Origin: Membranipora membranacea
Lineage: Eukaryota > Bryozoa > Gymnolaemata > Cheilostomatida > Membraniporidae
Assembly (NCBI GenBank): GCA_914767715.1
Contig: OU612067.1
Span: forward strand, 31,470,162 to 31,534,161
Direction: 5' to 3'
DNA: 64,000 nucleotides
Shown: one piece after another, positions 25,001 to 40,000 of the stretch
Position numbering within the stretch: position 1 is the first letter of the stretch
Layout: every line of letters starts with the position of its first letter
Notes under the pieces: model-generated
What the model saw: only the letters and a program-made list of their open reading frames with translations
What the model was told of the DNA's origin: nothing
Database searches by the model: none
Translations under genes and position numbers: made by a program

Positions 25001-28000
25001 TGTTAGGTCTATCTCTATTCTATTTTCAGAGTAACTGCTAGGCAGGGTTTTGTAATGGTTTTTTTTTCATTTTCAAAATATTTGTAAAAGGCTCACTGCT
25101 GTGATGTGAAACCGCTAATTGTTTACAATTATTAGTGGATGATGAGTTACCCTCAGAAATTAGTTTTGAGTGATTAATTGTAGATTGGTATTTGTCTTCT
25201 CATAGATATCTGGTTTTGGTTCTGAGACCCCTGCGGTTCAAATTGTTTTCCCATGATCTAGTTTCCTTGTGCCCCCCCCCCCCCCCTACCAAGATAAGAA
25301 TGTTTGGTCATGATATATTTTGGGAAAACGCTGATTGAGTACCTACGTAATAACCTCCACAAGTTCAATTGACCAAGGTATTTTTATTGCGTTTCACAGT
25401 GTCAGCTAGTATACTTGTATACTCAGTATTTCTCACAGTGGTCAAAACCAGAGAAACTTGTTACTCTTGATGTCCAGCCTGGTAGGTTTCCGAATTGGCT
25501 TGAGGTAAATCAAAATTCATAATCAATATCAAATCAGGGTTCATTCATGTTTCTCCTTTTCCAGGTTACAGAGTCTGGTATGATGGAAAGCCTCAAAAGG
25601 ACAAAAGTTTTAAAAGTCAAGTAAAAGATATCAGATCCATGACATTAACAGATCTGATAGCTGCTACCCATGGCCTCCAGATCTCACGAATGATCACCAG
25701 AGGAGACATCCCACCTAATCTACATGAGATGGTACCTCATCTGAAAGTATTCAAGCTCATAGGTACCCCAAACGTAGATCAGCTACAGGAGTGAGTGTTA
25801 CTATTATCATCTTCTCAGTGATTAATATATTGTCAACATTCAACATTGTCAACATGTTCTAACCTTCAAGACAGTATTACATTCTGATATGTTGTCACTA
25901 TATTCTATATACTATGAACTTCAGCGTCCACTGTTCTCTCATCAATAGTAAGATGACATACATGATAGGAAATGTGAGATAACAATTAGGGCTGAGTCAA
26001 GATTGAGTCTGAAATTACTGATAGCTTGAATTGAAGTAGAAAACAAAATGATAATTGCGTGAAGAGCAAAAAAGTGTTTTGTTCTTTACTAGTAGCCTAA
26101 TGTTCCCTAGCACTGTTCTCTAGTCAGAAGTATAGGCAAATGTCAATTATGTCAAAAAAAGACCAAAGCTGACCAATATACCCTGTTTATCTTTTCAGAT
26201 GGAGTTAAAATGCCACTACTGGCAACAAGCGATGAAAAAATAACACATCATTTTGTTTCTTTTGAATTGTTTTGAATTTTTTTTTTTTTAACGTTTTAAT
26301 TAAAGAACATACCCCTGTTTGAAGGTCTTCAAGACGCGTCGGCTTCCATTTTCCTTATGTGTGGTACAAAAGTTACACAATGAAGAAGAAAATTTTTTAG
26401 ATAAAAATAGATTATGATTTGCTATCATCATCGTATACTATAACATTTGCTCATGATTTATCTTCTCGATGCCCCTGAAGTTTATCTTTTTATAAATTAC
26501 AGTATCTGGCCATTAACAGCTTTAGAGGAGTTAGATTTGTCAGATACTAAGAGTCTACACAAATTACCTGATAGTATAGGCGTGATGAAGTCACTAAAGA
26601 AGTTAGATGTGTCAAACTGCGATCTACCAGAATTACCAGAGAGGTGTGTAATATATCAACATTTAGTATTACTGTTATGATGGTTATCCTAACCTTCTAC
26701 CATTTGACAACAAGGTGTATGATTCGTCCATTCTAAGTATTATGGCATCGACAATTAAATTGATGTTGAACTGATCCATATATTATGATCTAGGACTGTG
26801 ATCACATAAGAATAAGCTGAGGCTACCTGTTATCTTATTTTACTCTGAGGTATTAGTCGCTCAGTCATGGTTTCATTAATCTGTGGTAGTTATTACAATG
26901 TCACACTACCCTGGGTAGAGAAAAGGCAGGAGGAAATGTTTGTCTTATTTGCACTTCCTTGAAATAGTGAAACATTTACTCACCGCTTCTCTCCAAAACA
27001 ATAAGCTAAGATTTGATGCCAGTTAACATTTTGTTACCCCCAAACTAGCTTGACCATACTGTAGCCTAAATTTACTTTTTCATGGTAATATCATCAAATT
27101 GATGAGAATAGAATAGAATCCTTGAAATGCAGCCTCGTTGAAATGCAGCCTCGTTCCTCCAAACACCACTTGCGCTGATACTGAGTCCGAAAGAACATTT
27201 ATCATATTTACAATTGGCATTTTGTTTAGTTATATTCGATGAAGTATTTTATTTCTTATGCCGAGTATGAATTGACCCTAAATCTGGAGGAGAACTTTCC
27301 TTGGACAACAATTTTTCACATCTATAATTCACCACTTACCCGTTGTTGCTTTATCATAGACAATATATTTACATAACTATCAGTGTAATTGTACTCCTTA
27401 TGTTTGGTACACTGAGTCACATCATACAAACTTTGTGACCCTGTAATTTAACTGTAAATTGATCTCCTATAGGTAAGAATTAGTAATCAAAATTATTTTA
27501 CCCCTACAACTTTTAATATCTAATTTACATTTTGAAATAAATATCAAGTTTTCAAAAATCTATCAGGGAAGTCAAATAGAGTTGAGAAATGTGTAGCTTT
27601 AATGATATGCAATAATAAAAATTATTTGTTTCCGAATTGTGTTAAATCTAAATCAGCCATTATTAGTTGATAGTCCAAGGTCTATGAGAGTCCTAATTAC
27701 GAATGAAATTCAGCCTAATCTTTAAATAATCAAAGATTCATGATGTATTCGGCGCCAAATTGTGAAGTGGAGTGAAATGGAAGTGAAAGGGAAAAAGTGA
27801 ATATGGACGAAACTCACGCTTTAATTACTGCTGAGTTGAAGAAAGTTAAAAACCTGGTTGGATCTATTTTTTTTAAATTTCAAAACGAATAACCAGAATT
27901 TAGTCCCTACCATATCAAAACCATAAACTATTGAAACTGTATGGCAAAAAAGTCAGGAATTGTGTCAAATCATCCACATTTAATTTACTTACATTTATGG

Positions 28001-31000
28001 CATGATTTATTCACAGTTGAAGTATATTTCAGGGCTTTGAAAGTTTTCTTATCACTTCTTGCCTGACATGATTCCCTGATAAGATAAACTTTCAGATTAT
28101 TGACTCAAAACCTTTAACCACTAAGTATTATTTGCACTGTCATAGATCATGAGATATATTCAAAATGTTATTGACTGTTTTTTAATGATAATCGTCATTG
28201 ATTAATTTTTATTTTTTGCTGATGCTGAGTGATAAACTTATCTTTATGTACATTACAGTATCCACTCACTGACAACTCTAGAGGAGTTAGTTGTGTCGGA
28301 TAATTGGGAGCTACACACACTACCTGATAGTATAGGCATGTTAAAGTCACTGAGGGTGTTGTATGTGAGGGACTGTGATCTCTCAGCATTACCAGAAAGG
28401 TATGTCAGTTATCCAGTGCAATGTAAAGTAAAATGCAAGTAAAATGTGTTGCATCACCATCAGAGACCCCTATTGTACATTCTGCTGTATATGTACAGTA
28501 TAACCCGAAGCAAACCTTCTTTACCACCCTCCGGAGCTGGGCAGGTGCCCTGAAGTCCTTTTCCTGTTATGATATAACCTTACTTGACACAACACAAGGT
28601 TTTCTCCACTCACCATTTGAGTGTGTCAGATATAAGGCATCTACACAGTCACGATACCTGATAGGATATTCTTCCAAATGTGCCGAACAAGCAGTACAAG
28701 CAAGGTGTGTGATTAACCTATCATTAGTCCGTAGTATAATGATGATGATGATCAAAATGATAAAATAAATTGTGACTTCTTGCTATCAACTATCAAGACA
28801 TACATTTATCTTCATGTATATTTTAGTATCTGGTCACTAACAGCTCTAGAGGAGTTAGATGTGTCACTCAATACGCTACACACATTACCTGATAATATAG
28901 ATACGATGAAGTCACTAAAGAAGTTATATGTGTCAGACTGTGATCTATCAGGATTACCAGAAAGGTGTTTAATTTATCACTCTCAGTTTCATCAGAGCTA
29001 TTTCGGGCTGCCTTGTCAATAATTTCTTGAATGAGTTTTAGCGTTATCTCTAAATTATAATAAATCCGTTATTGCATGGTTAGGTCACAGTGTTGTATTT
29101 GATCGACACTCTGCATACATGAATGTCAAGCTATGGTGAAAAACAAATACTAACACAGTATCCTAAGGAATAGGCTCAGAAAAAACTTCCTTACCAGTAA
29201 AAACAAAATCTATCAAGCCCACAGTTACAAACAATCAACAAATTTCTAACCAATATTACATGCAGTTTCAAACGGTCATGCTAGATCAACCATGCACACC
29301 ACGTTCAATCTCACCTCTGGTGTTGATGAATTTCAATTATTTGCCACTATATCATACATCACTATATTTTTTGTTCCGTCTTGAAGTACTTGTTCTACTG
29401 TTACTGCCAGCCTTTAGACTGAGCAAGAACCATAGCCCCACTTGCCAATCCTCAGGAGAATTGGGGTAGTGACTTAACAACATTTTATGTATTTTTTTAA
29501 AGGGTGTATTGTTACTTTAAGAAAAAAGTATATGCAGGTGTAACTTGATGCTAGCTGAAATTTACGCACTCTTATACTCCCATATTAGGTTGCTAAGCTT
29601 TTGTGCTAGCTAATATTGAATTAGAGAACAAATTGATCATCATGTGAAGCGCAAACAAGACTTTTGTAGTTGGCAAATTCATGTCAATCTTGTCAAACAA
29701 AAACTAGCTGACCAATATACCCTGTTCACCTATTCAGATTGAGTTAAAATTCCACTTAAAGACCACTCTACTGGACAACAAACAAAGAAAAAATAATCCA
29801 TTATTTTGTTTCTTTTGAATCGGTCTTAATTTAAATTTTTTAAAATTTTTAATTAGAGATCGTTCTCCTGTTTGAAGGTCTTTGGCCTCTGTTTTCATTT
29901 TACTTCTGTTTAGTACAGCGTGTCACATGATGAAGAAATCATAATTGTAGATAAAAATATATCATGTTATCACCATCTTTGTTTTTTTGTATATTACAGT
30001 ATCTGGTCACTAACAACTCTAGAAGAGTTAGATGTGTCAGACAATAAGCTACACACATTACCTGATAGTATAGGCATGTTGAAGTCACTGAGGAAACTAG
30101 TTGTAAGCTTGTGTGGTCTATCTATGTTACCAGACAGGTGTGTAAAATATCAACACTTAGTATTATTGTGATGATGATTAAACTAACCTTCTACCATTTA
30201 ACTAGATGGTGTATGATTCATCCAATCTTCTTATTATGGTAACGATGATTCAACTAACATTGAATTCATACATAAGTTATGACCTATGATCATGATGACG
30301 AAATAACTAGCTGAGATTTTATGTTATATTATCCTACTCTGAGTTATTCTATCACTCTGTCATCTCTTGTTGAGTTGTGAATGATCTTCAAGCATTATTA
30401 CAATGTCTTAAATCTCTGGAGACAAAAGAATATACAGTAGGAGATGTTTGTCTCATTTCGACTTTCTTGAAATAGCGAAACATTTACTCCCAAAACAATA
30501 AGCTAAGTTACGGTGCTTCTTAACATTGAGTCATCGGCATCCTCAAACTAGCTGAACTAAACTATAGCCCATATTTTCTTTTCAATGGTTATATCATTAA
30601 TTACTGCTTGGTTGATAAGAAAAGCACAGACTTAAAGTTTGATTGGCTATGTAATCCTAATAAAGCAAATTACATATTACAAATATTCTGCCCCATCAAA
30701 ATTATCATCTATCGGCAAATAGTAGTTGTGTCAATTTACTTGCATTCGCTTCAGTTAGAAAATTGAAGTATCACAACTTGCTAGATGAATAATTTCTTAC
30801 TACGAGAAATTTTTTGATGTTGTAGATCGAGGAGAGAATTTACCTTCGACAACAATTTTTCACATCTGGACATCATCACTTGACCATTGATGCTTTATCA
30901 TAGAAAATTCGTTTACATATTTCTCAGTGTGCTCGTTATTATATATTCTTATGGTAGGTAAACCGAGTGAGATGATAGGGAATTCAGAATTGTAGTTAGG

Positions 31001-34000
31001 AATGAATCATGCCATGCTATCACTATCATATATTATAAACTGTGCATAGAAGTTATCTCTTCTATGCCCCGCACATTTATCTTTGTTTATATTACAGCAT
31101 TTGCTCTCTGACAGCTCTAGAGGAGTTAGATGTATCGGAGAATAAAAAGCTACACAGATTACCTGATAGTATTGGCATGATGAAGCAACTCAAGAAGTTA
31201 GATGCCAGCTGGTGTAGTTTATCAGCATTACCAAAGAGGTGTGTATTTCATCTGTATTTAATATTATTGTTATGATCATCAAACCAGGGAGATCAAACTA
31301 GCATTCATTCAACAAAAATCATATAGTTCCTCTGTTCCTAGTATTATATTATGGCAGCGGTTATTAAACTAACGTTGCATTGATACATAAATTATGAGTT
31401 ATCCTTTTGCTCTGTGTTTGTTACATTGAGCTATAGAAGATTCTAAGGCATTATAACAATGTCATAATGCTCTAGAGAGAAAAGTATTTGCTTGAAGAGA
31501 GGCTCGCCTTTTTGCACTTCCATAAAACAGTGCTAGTTATCATTGACTCAACCCGACTCTGCCACATCAGGTAGCTAAGATTTTGTGCTAGATAGCGTAG
31601 ACTTTCATCAAACAAGCTAAACTTAAATTTATCCAAGATTTATTTTTCCTAGGTAATTCATTGATAAATGCTGAGTTGATAGAAGTAGCACAGGGTTCAA
31701 AATCCGATTAAACTTATAAATGAAGTTTAAAAAGAATACCCAAGATTAGTTCCTACCCAAACAAAATTATGAGCTCTTGAAACTGTTAAGTGTACAAGTT
31801 GGTAGCTGTGACCAATCATCTGCGTTCACTTCAATCTTTGAAACGATCAATTCAAAATTGAAGTTAAAATATGTCAGACTATGTTGACTTATCTGTACTT
31901 GCCTGACGAAATTCCTTGTTCAGAAAAATTGGCATGACCCAGTTAGATAAACTTTCAGATCCTGGATTCCAAACGTTTATCCTCTTAATTATTTATGCTG
32001 ATACTGAGCCTGAAACAAATTTTAAATGTCGAATAACGGTTTTGTAATAAAATTCATTAAAGCTCTTATTTGCTTATGCTGATCGTGAAACAGCCCCGCA
32101 TTTTTAATCTGTCCTTCATCATTCGACCATTGATGCTTTATCATTGACAATTTTTCTATGATAATTCTCAGTGTGCTCATTATTATTATTTCTTATGTTT
32201 AGTACACAGAGTAATAAGGAAAATAATTGTGATTGTAGGAAAACAAATTAAATAAATCAAATCCAATAATTTAAACCGTACCTATCGGTTATCTTCTCAA
32301 TGCCCAATTATGCATATTACAGTATCTGGTCACTGAATGCCCTAGAAGAGTTAGATGTGTCATATAGTAGGAGTCTACACACATTACCTGATAGTATAGG
32401 CATGATGAAGTCACTAAAGAAGTTAGATGTCAGGAACTGTGATTTATCAGCATTACCAGAAAGGTGTGTAATTTATCAGCATTTAGTATTATGGTAACGA
32501 TGATTAAACTAATGTTGAATTCATACATAAGTTATAACCTATGACCACGATGACATAAGAATAAGCTAATATTGTCTATTATCTTAACTTACTCTTAGTT
32601 ATCCTCTCGCTCTGATTGTTTCCAGAGTCTCAGGCATTATCACAATGTCGTAATAATCTAGAGAGAAAAGTAATTGCAGGAGGAATTGTTTGCCTACTTT
32701 GCACTTCCCTGAAACAGTGAAACTTTTTGCTAGCGAACATTCACTCACCGCCACCCTCCTAAAAGCTTATATTTGATACCAGCTGACATTGTGTTGCTCA
32801 CAAACTAGTTAAACCAAACTCTAGCCCATATTTACTTTTCCTGGGTAATATAATTTATTACTGCCGAGTTGATAAGAACAGCACAGAGGTCAATGTCCGA
32901 TTAGACATGTACACATTGTAAACGTCAAATAGAAAAACAAGAATAATGTTTCTACCCAAACAAAATCATAGACTATTGATACTGTATACAAATATGTCAC
33001 TATGTGTGTCAATTTAGTCATATTCACTTCAATTTTTAAAATAACCAATTCAAAGTTGGAGTTAGGAATATGTCAGCATTCGAAGATTGCTTTATCTCCT
33101 GCTATACAGAAGTTTCCTGTTGTGAACATGGGACATACTTAGTTTAGCTATGCTCAGATCTTTCACAAACAACCTTGATACTCTAAATATAATTTGCACT
33201 GATACTGAGTCTGAAAGAACTCCTATCTCATGAAGCTGGAGAGAACCTACCTCAGACAACAATTTTTTCACATCTATACTTCATCACTTGCGCATTGTGA
33301 TGCTTCATATTAGAGAATATGTTTATGGGGATTCTCAGTGTACTCATTATTATTTTTCCTGATCTTTGGTACACCAAGTCACATGATGAGGAAAAATGCT
33401 GACAAATGCATACTCCTCTTTCTGTTTGAGAAGTTGCTATCAAATCCATCAATTTTAATGATTTGCTATTTATGAACATCCAACCAAGTTTCTGTAACAC
33501 ATGTGATTTTTGTTTAATGTATCTCGACATGGGTTTTGAGCTCTGCTTATTTCTAGGTGTTTAACAACCTACAATTTGTGTTGATAAATGTAGGTAAAAA
33601 TGTATGGCCGGCAGTTACTTTGTGTAGAGGAATTGGCACCAGAAGGCTTTCCTTGTTGCCGACACTTATTGTAATCCCTCTGCTCTTGTGCTACATTGTC
33701 TATTCATAGGCTTAGCAAGTTGACAAAACAGCTGACGATTTACATAGTTTAACATCCTCTCTGTTGTAAGATATCCATTCTTTTAACACGGACAGTTGCA
33801 ATCAGCCCCTCGAATTATCTATATCCAACAAGTTGTGAGTCTGTGACTCAACTGTATCTGATCAAACTTGGTTAAAATGACATATCTAAAAAGGGTGCAG
33901 CTGTACACAACGAGCGCTACCCAATTGATGTAATAGGAATGAGTCATGCCATGCTATCACCATCATATATTATAAACTGCGCTTAGGAGTTATTTTCTCG

Positions 34001-37000
34001 ATGCTCCTTGCATTTATCTTCATGTATATTACAGCATCAGCACACTGACTGCTCTACAGGAGTTAGATGTGTCACATAATCACAAGCTAAACACATTACC
34101 TGAAAGTATAGGCATGTTGAAGTCGCTAAAGAAATTAGGTGTTAGCACATGTGGTCTGCCTGCCTTACCAGACAGGTGTGTATTATATCAACATTTTGTA
34201 TTAAGGTATTATGATGATCAAACTAACATTCTGCCTATCAATGGTATGGTGTGTAAATCACAATTGATGCCCACAGGAAATGACGACAGAATTTTTCATT
34301 GCATCTTCATTTTTCTTGAATTTAACGCAAAAGAATGCCTAAAAACACCTCAAAAGTTAAAAAAAATAGCTGTTTTTGGCGTTCTTTTGCGTGAAATTCA
34401 AGAAAAATGAAGATGCAATGAAAAATTATGTTGGAATTTCCTGTGTGCACCATGGTTAATGAAAGCGGCTTATTTGTTGAAAGTCAATGTGTATGACATT
34501 TGAAGAGTCCTCTAAGAGAAAATCAAAATTTATTCTGTTTCGAGCCTATGATATGGTCTGAATTAATGATTGAAATTTCACATATTTTCGCGGCTCCATA
34601 AAAAAAATGCATTGTATGGCGTGACGTAAAAAGTCAATTTAGACAAGTCATATATCAAAGAAAATTAAATTTTACGATGAACGTAATCTCTAAGTATGCA
34701 TACCACCTGTTTTAAAATTTCTTGCAATTAATTTGACTCCTTCATCTGCGTTGACAAAAACGTGTTTTCTGCCTCGTTTCCTCCCTAAAATCATCGAATC
34801 AAGTTTTTGTTCAGGTATTCGTTTTCAGTAGCTCGTCAGCCTTCCAACGGTATATGATATGTTGATATTCGGATTGGTCTTTGACATTACCTTAAATGCT
34901 ATTCTCATATATGGATCAGGCTTAAAACTGGTGTCAAATCGATATATGGAAGCATAGTGATTTACACGCTAACACTCTCACAGAACATATGATAAGGGGC
35001 CAGATCTACTTTTCCGGAGGAATATCTTTGATTACTGCTGTGTTGAAAATTTAGTCAATATCACTTCAATTTTCTGAATAGATATTTCAGGCGTTTAGTA
35101 TTTTATTTCTTATGCTGAGTTTGGCCATAAATCTGGGAGGGGACTTTCCTGGGGCAACAATTTTTCACATCTGTAATTCACCACTTACTTATCGTTGCTT
35201 AATCATAGACAATATGTTCACATAATTCTCAGTGTACTCATAAGGAGTAGGAGATGGCTCAGTGGTTAGAGCGCCGGTCCTTCAGCATGCAAGTGTTAAA
35301 GGTCGTGGGTTCGAATCCCACTGCAGTTCACTGACTACTGGGAGTTGTTGGACCCCCAGGTGTGCTCCGACCTGCCTACAAACTGAGAGCAAATTGGCGC
35401 AGACATTGCAGCCTCGCCCTTAAGGCACACTACTTCGCCGCCACGATGTGGTGAGTGACCAACCATTGGGATTTTAACCAACATTTAAACTTTCCCCCTT
35501 ATTTTAGGTAAACGAAGGAAACCATAATCACAGATAACAACATAATCAAGAAATGCTATCACCATCATATATTGTTAACTTTGCCTAATAGTTATCTTCT
35601 CAATGCCCATCACGATTGTCTTTTATGTATATTACAGTATCTGGTCACTGACAGCTCTAGAGGAGTTGAGTGTGTCAGGTAATAAGCTGCACACATTACC
35701 TGATGGTATAGGCTTGATGAAGTCGCTGAGGAAGTTAGGTGCGTGCTGGTGTTGTCTATCAGTATTTCCAGAAAGGTGTGTACTTTATCCACAATTACTA
35801 CTATTATGGTGTTAAACAACTTTTCACATTTTAATGGTAAGATGTGTAAATCATCATTTCCTTGATATGCAACCTCGTTCCTCCAAATACCACTTGCGCT
35901 GATACTGAGTCCTAAAAAACTTTTACCATACAATTGGCAGTTTTTTTAATAATATTTGTTTTAGTATTTTATTTCTAATGCTGAGTGTGAATTGGCCCTT
36001 AATTTGGGCGAGAACTTTCTCAAATTTTTACATCTGTAAATCACCACTTACCAATTGTTACTTTATCACAGACAAAATGTTCACATAATTCATCAATGAT
36101 TTTGATTATGTTTGGTTCAACAAATCACATGATGATGAAGAAATAATAATTGTAGATAAAAATAAATCATGACATGCTATCACAATCATAAATTGTAAAC
36201 TGAGCCTATGAGTAATATCTTCTCAATGCCCTCACATTTATCTTCATGTATATTACAGTATCTGCTCACTGACAGCTCTAGAGGAGTTAGATGTGTCACG
36301 TAATCACAAGATAAACAGGTTACCTGAAAGTATAGGGAGGATGAAGTCACTAAAGAAGTTAGATGCGAGCTGGTGTAGTTTATCAGTAATACCAGAAAGG
36401 TGTGTAATCTATCAAAATTTAGTATGGTTATGCTGCCTTCAGTCGTCAAACTGCGAAATTTGTTTCAGGTAATAGTATAGGCATGATGATGGAGAATTAT
36501 AAGCATTCCGACAGAGAGGGCAACTCCTAATATAATTGATACCGATGTTATTTATTAGTCGGGAAATGTAGCCTAGGGTCTCCCGCAGTAAATAACTTTT
36601 TTCTACATGTGGTTTGCATCACATTGAATCATCATCAATTAAACCAAAGCAGCCTAAATGAGCTAATAACCAATGCGTGAAAGATGACTTTTCCTCTTGC
36701 ATGAAATGCCACAGGGTCCAGAAATTGCCCCTCATGGGTGCTTCAGTGGTTTCTTGTAAAAACATTATTCAGTTCAAAGTCCGATATGAACCGTTGTTTC
36801 TGCATCACAACGTCCTAAAAAGTCCTCCTGAAAGGCGATTATCCTGCCTTTTATCAGAATAGCACAGCGCCATAACATGACATCATGCTGAAACCAATAT
36901 TTTCAGAATCAGTGTTCGATTAGCTTTCCAACAATATGTAAAATGTCCAAATTGATCAACGTTGGTATCATAACCTTAATGGTAAGGTGTGTATTTCATC

Positions 37001-40000
37001 ATTTCTCCTTATTTCGTATTGATGATTAAAGTTATGTTGAATTAAATAATACAGAAAGACCTGAGTCTCGCAGCCACTGAGCAACTGAGCAATGAGGATT
37101 AATTTTATATTTCTCAGAAGATATAGGGCCACCAGACAAATAATAGACAAATAATAGACAAATAATAGACAAATAATAGAATAATAATAGACTAATAATA
37201 GACTAATAATAGACTAATAATAGACTAATAATAGACTAATAATAGACTAATAATAGACTAATAATAGACTAATAATAGACAAATAATAGACAAATAATAG
37301 ACAAATAATAGACAAATAATAGACAAATAATAGACTAATAATAGACAAATAATAGACAAATAATAGACAAATAATAGACAAATAATAGACTAATAATAGA
37401 CTAATAATAGACTAATAATAGACTAATAATAGACAAATAATAGACAAATAATAGACAAATAATAGACAAATAATAGACTAATAATAGACAAATAATAGAC
37501 AAATAATAGACAAATAATAGACAAATAATAGACAAATAATAGACAAATAATAGACTAATAATAGACTAATAATATACTAATAATAGACTAATAATAGACA
37601 AATAATAGACAAATAATAGACAAATAATAGACAAATAATAGACAAATAATAGACAAATAATAGACAAATAATAGACAAATAATAGACTAATAATAGACTA
37701 ATAATAGACTAATAATAGACTAATAATAGACTAATAATAGACTAATAATAGACTAATAATAGACAAATAATAGACAAATAATAGACAAATAATAGACAAA
37801 TAATAGACAAATAATAGACAAATAATAGACTAATAATAGACTAATAATAGACTAATAATAGACTAATAATAGACAAATAATAGACAAATAATAGACAAAT
37901 AATAGACAAATAATAGACAAATAATAGACAAATAATAGACAAATAATAGACTAATAATAGACAAATAATACACTAATAATAGACTAATACCCTAATATTA
38001 CATAGTTTGTGTCAGGCAGTCTATATTATCCAAACTGAGCCCAAGTTACAATTATGATCATAATACCTGGTGTGTTGAAAATATATTACAGAGTCAATGT
38101 TCAACTATCTAAGCGTACAAAGAATATTATCAAAGTAAGATTAGCTTAGCATCATTGACACAACCCCACTCTGCCACATCAGGTAGCTAAGGTTTGGTGC
38201 TAGATAACGTAGACTCACCATTAAACGAAATTAAATTTAACACTGATGATGATGCTAGCACTCCGGCCCGCCATTGACCAAAAGGCAATGGTTGACATAA
38301 ATTATAGCTTTTTCTACGGATTAGAGTTCTGGGGCCACGCAAGTGATAGACAACTGCGACCTACACAGACTCTACAAAAAAATGCTCTGCATGTCATTAA
38401 GGGAATTGGATCAGGGGTCACATTTCTAGTAATTTTGAAAAAACTTTAAATCATGGCATTGCAAATGCTTTTTTGAATACAGAACTTTAAAACTTATCTC
38501 AATTCAAGCTATTTTAATTATGAAAACAAATCATGAATACAACACTAGATCCAACAAACTTAAACTTATTAAAACCTACAACATGCAGGTAGAGAGGTCC
38601 TTGTTGAGCAATGGCATAGCTTTGTTAAACGATGCTCCATACATTAATATATATATATATATATATGTTTATTACAGACTCGGGTCACTGACAGCTCTAG
38701 AGGAGTTATATGTGTCATGGAATCTTAAACTACACACGCTACCTGATGGTATAGGCCTATTAAAGTCTCTGAGGGTGGTGGATGTGAAGAACTGTGATCT
38801 CTCAGCATTACCAGAAAGGTATGTCAATTATCCAGTGCAAAGGTCATGATGAGAAAGGACAGGGTGATGGACAGCGCCAGGAATCGACCCTGGATCCTAA
38901 GATCACAAGTCCTTACCCTTAACCGTCAGACCACCGCTGACTACTCTGCCTCCCCTGATTGCGGGAATATTTACTATGATATCAAAAGTGCGCCTGCAGA
39001 TCCTGGATATACAGATTGTCAGCTTGGCGTATTGGAAATAAGGTTGCCTATAAGGAGTCAAAACAGGCCAAAAATGGGCTTTGGTACCCTGACTATAATA
39101 TGCCGGCTTATTTCAATGAGCTATAGGCGATTTAAAGGTATTGGTATTATGTTAAAATAATGGCGTTGAAACCAACCGAGTAAACTTTAATTTGAAGGAA
39201 ATTAGACCTGTATTTCCAGTTATTAGAAATGTAAAACTGTATAACATAACATAATATACATAGTATATAGTAGGTAATTAAGTCCATGTGTATAACCAAC
39301 AACCATACAACATGTTATCTCTTCCGTGATGTGAAAATTGTGGATGTGGAATTTTCTGGAACTATCTGGGATAAAAGGTCACTGTGATCTTTTACTTTTT
39401 TTCTTCAAAACTTAGGTTATAATTTTGCTCTCAGAAAAGGTACCTTCATCAAGGCAGCACAACCATTATCATCTCAATATGAATTGACATTGCGACATTT
39501 TACCTTGTGTTGCCTGCGATGTCAGTAAGCACAAGAAGTCTATGCGCCGCAATATTAATGTCATATCAAAATGAGAATGAGTATCAATAAGATCTGGCTC
39601 CTGGATTTATAACACTTGCCATTCCAAGATTTTGTATTCATGGAAGATCGATCATTTAATTTTTGATATGACATATTTGTGATTATTTCAATATACAAAT
39701 TGGTATCAATGAGCAGTTGGATCATGGATTGTTAACCCTTCCAATTTTTCAGTTGTAAGTTTTCATGTTTCATGTTTATGCTCTAAACTAGAAAGCATGT
39801 ATAAATCAGTATTGTTGGTAGTCATAATTAAAGGGTTTTTTAATTAGATTGTCATTGTTTTGTATTGAAAAAGCACTGGTTTGGTGTGTCATCACATAAA
39901 AGATAATAGAACGAATCTTGCTTCAGATTTGGGAATATATGGCTTTGCTGAACAATATTTGTGTAAATATGTTATGTTTATTTGTTCATTATAAACTGTG

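Noticed and set aside
35249-35330. Possible functional tRNA gene
   Set aside because: D and T arms are perfect, but the ends do not form an acceptor stem and no convincing anticodon arm is present; it continues into a SINE body.
35610-36449. Minus-strand frames opposite LRR exons 8 and 9
   Set aside because: Antisense shadows of the LRR coding sequence; the plus-strand LRR pattern and splice sites explain the DNA.
37135-37990. CRISPR-like array
   Set aside because: Uniform 11-bp tandem units without spacers in a eukaryotic intron; a minisatellite.
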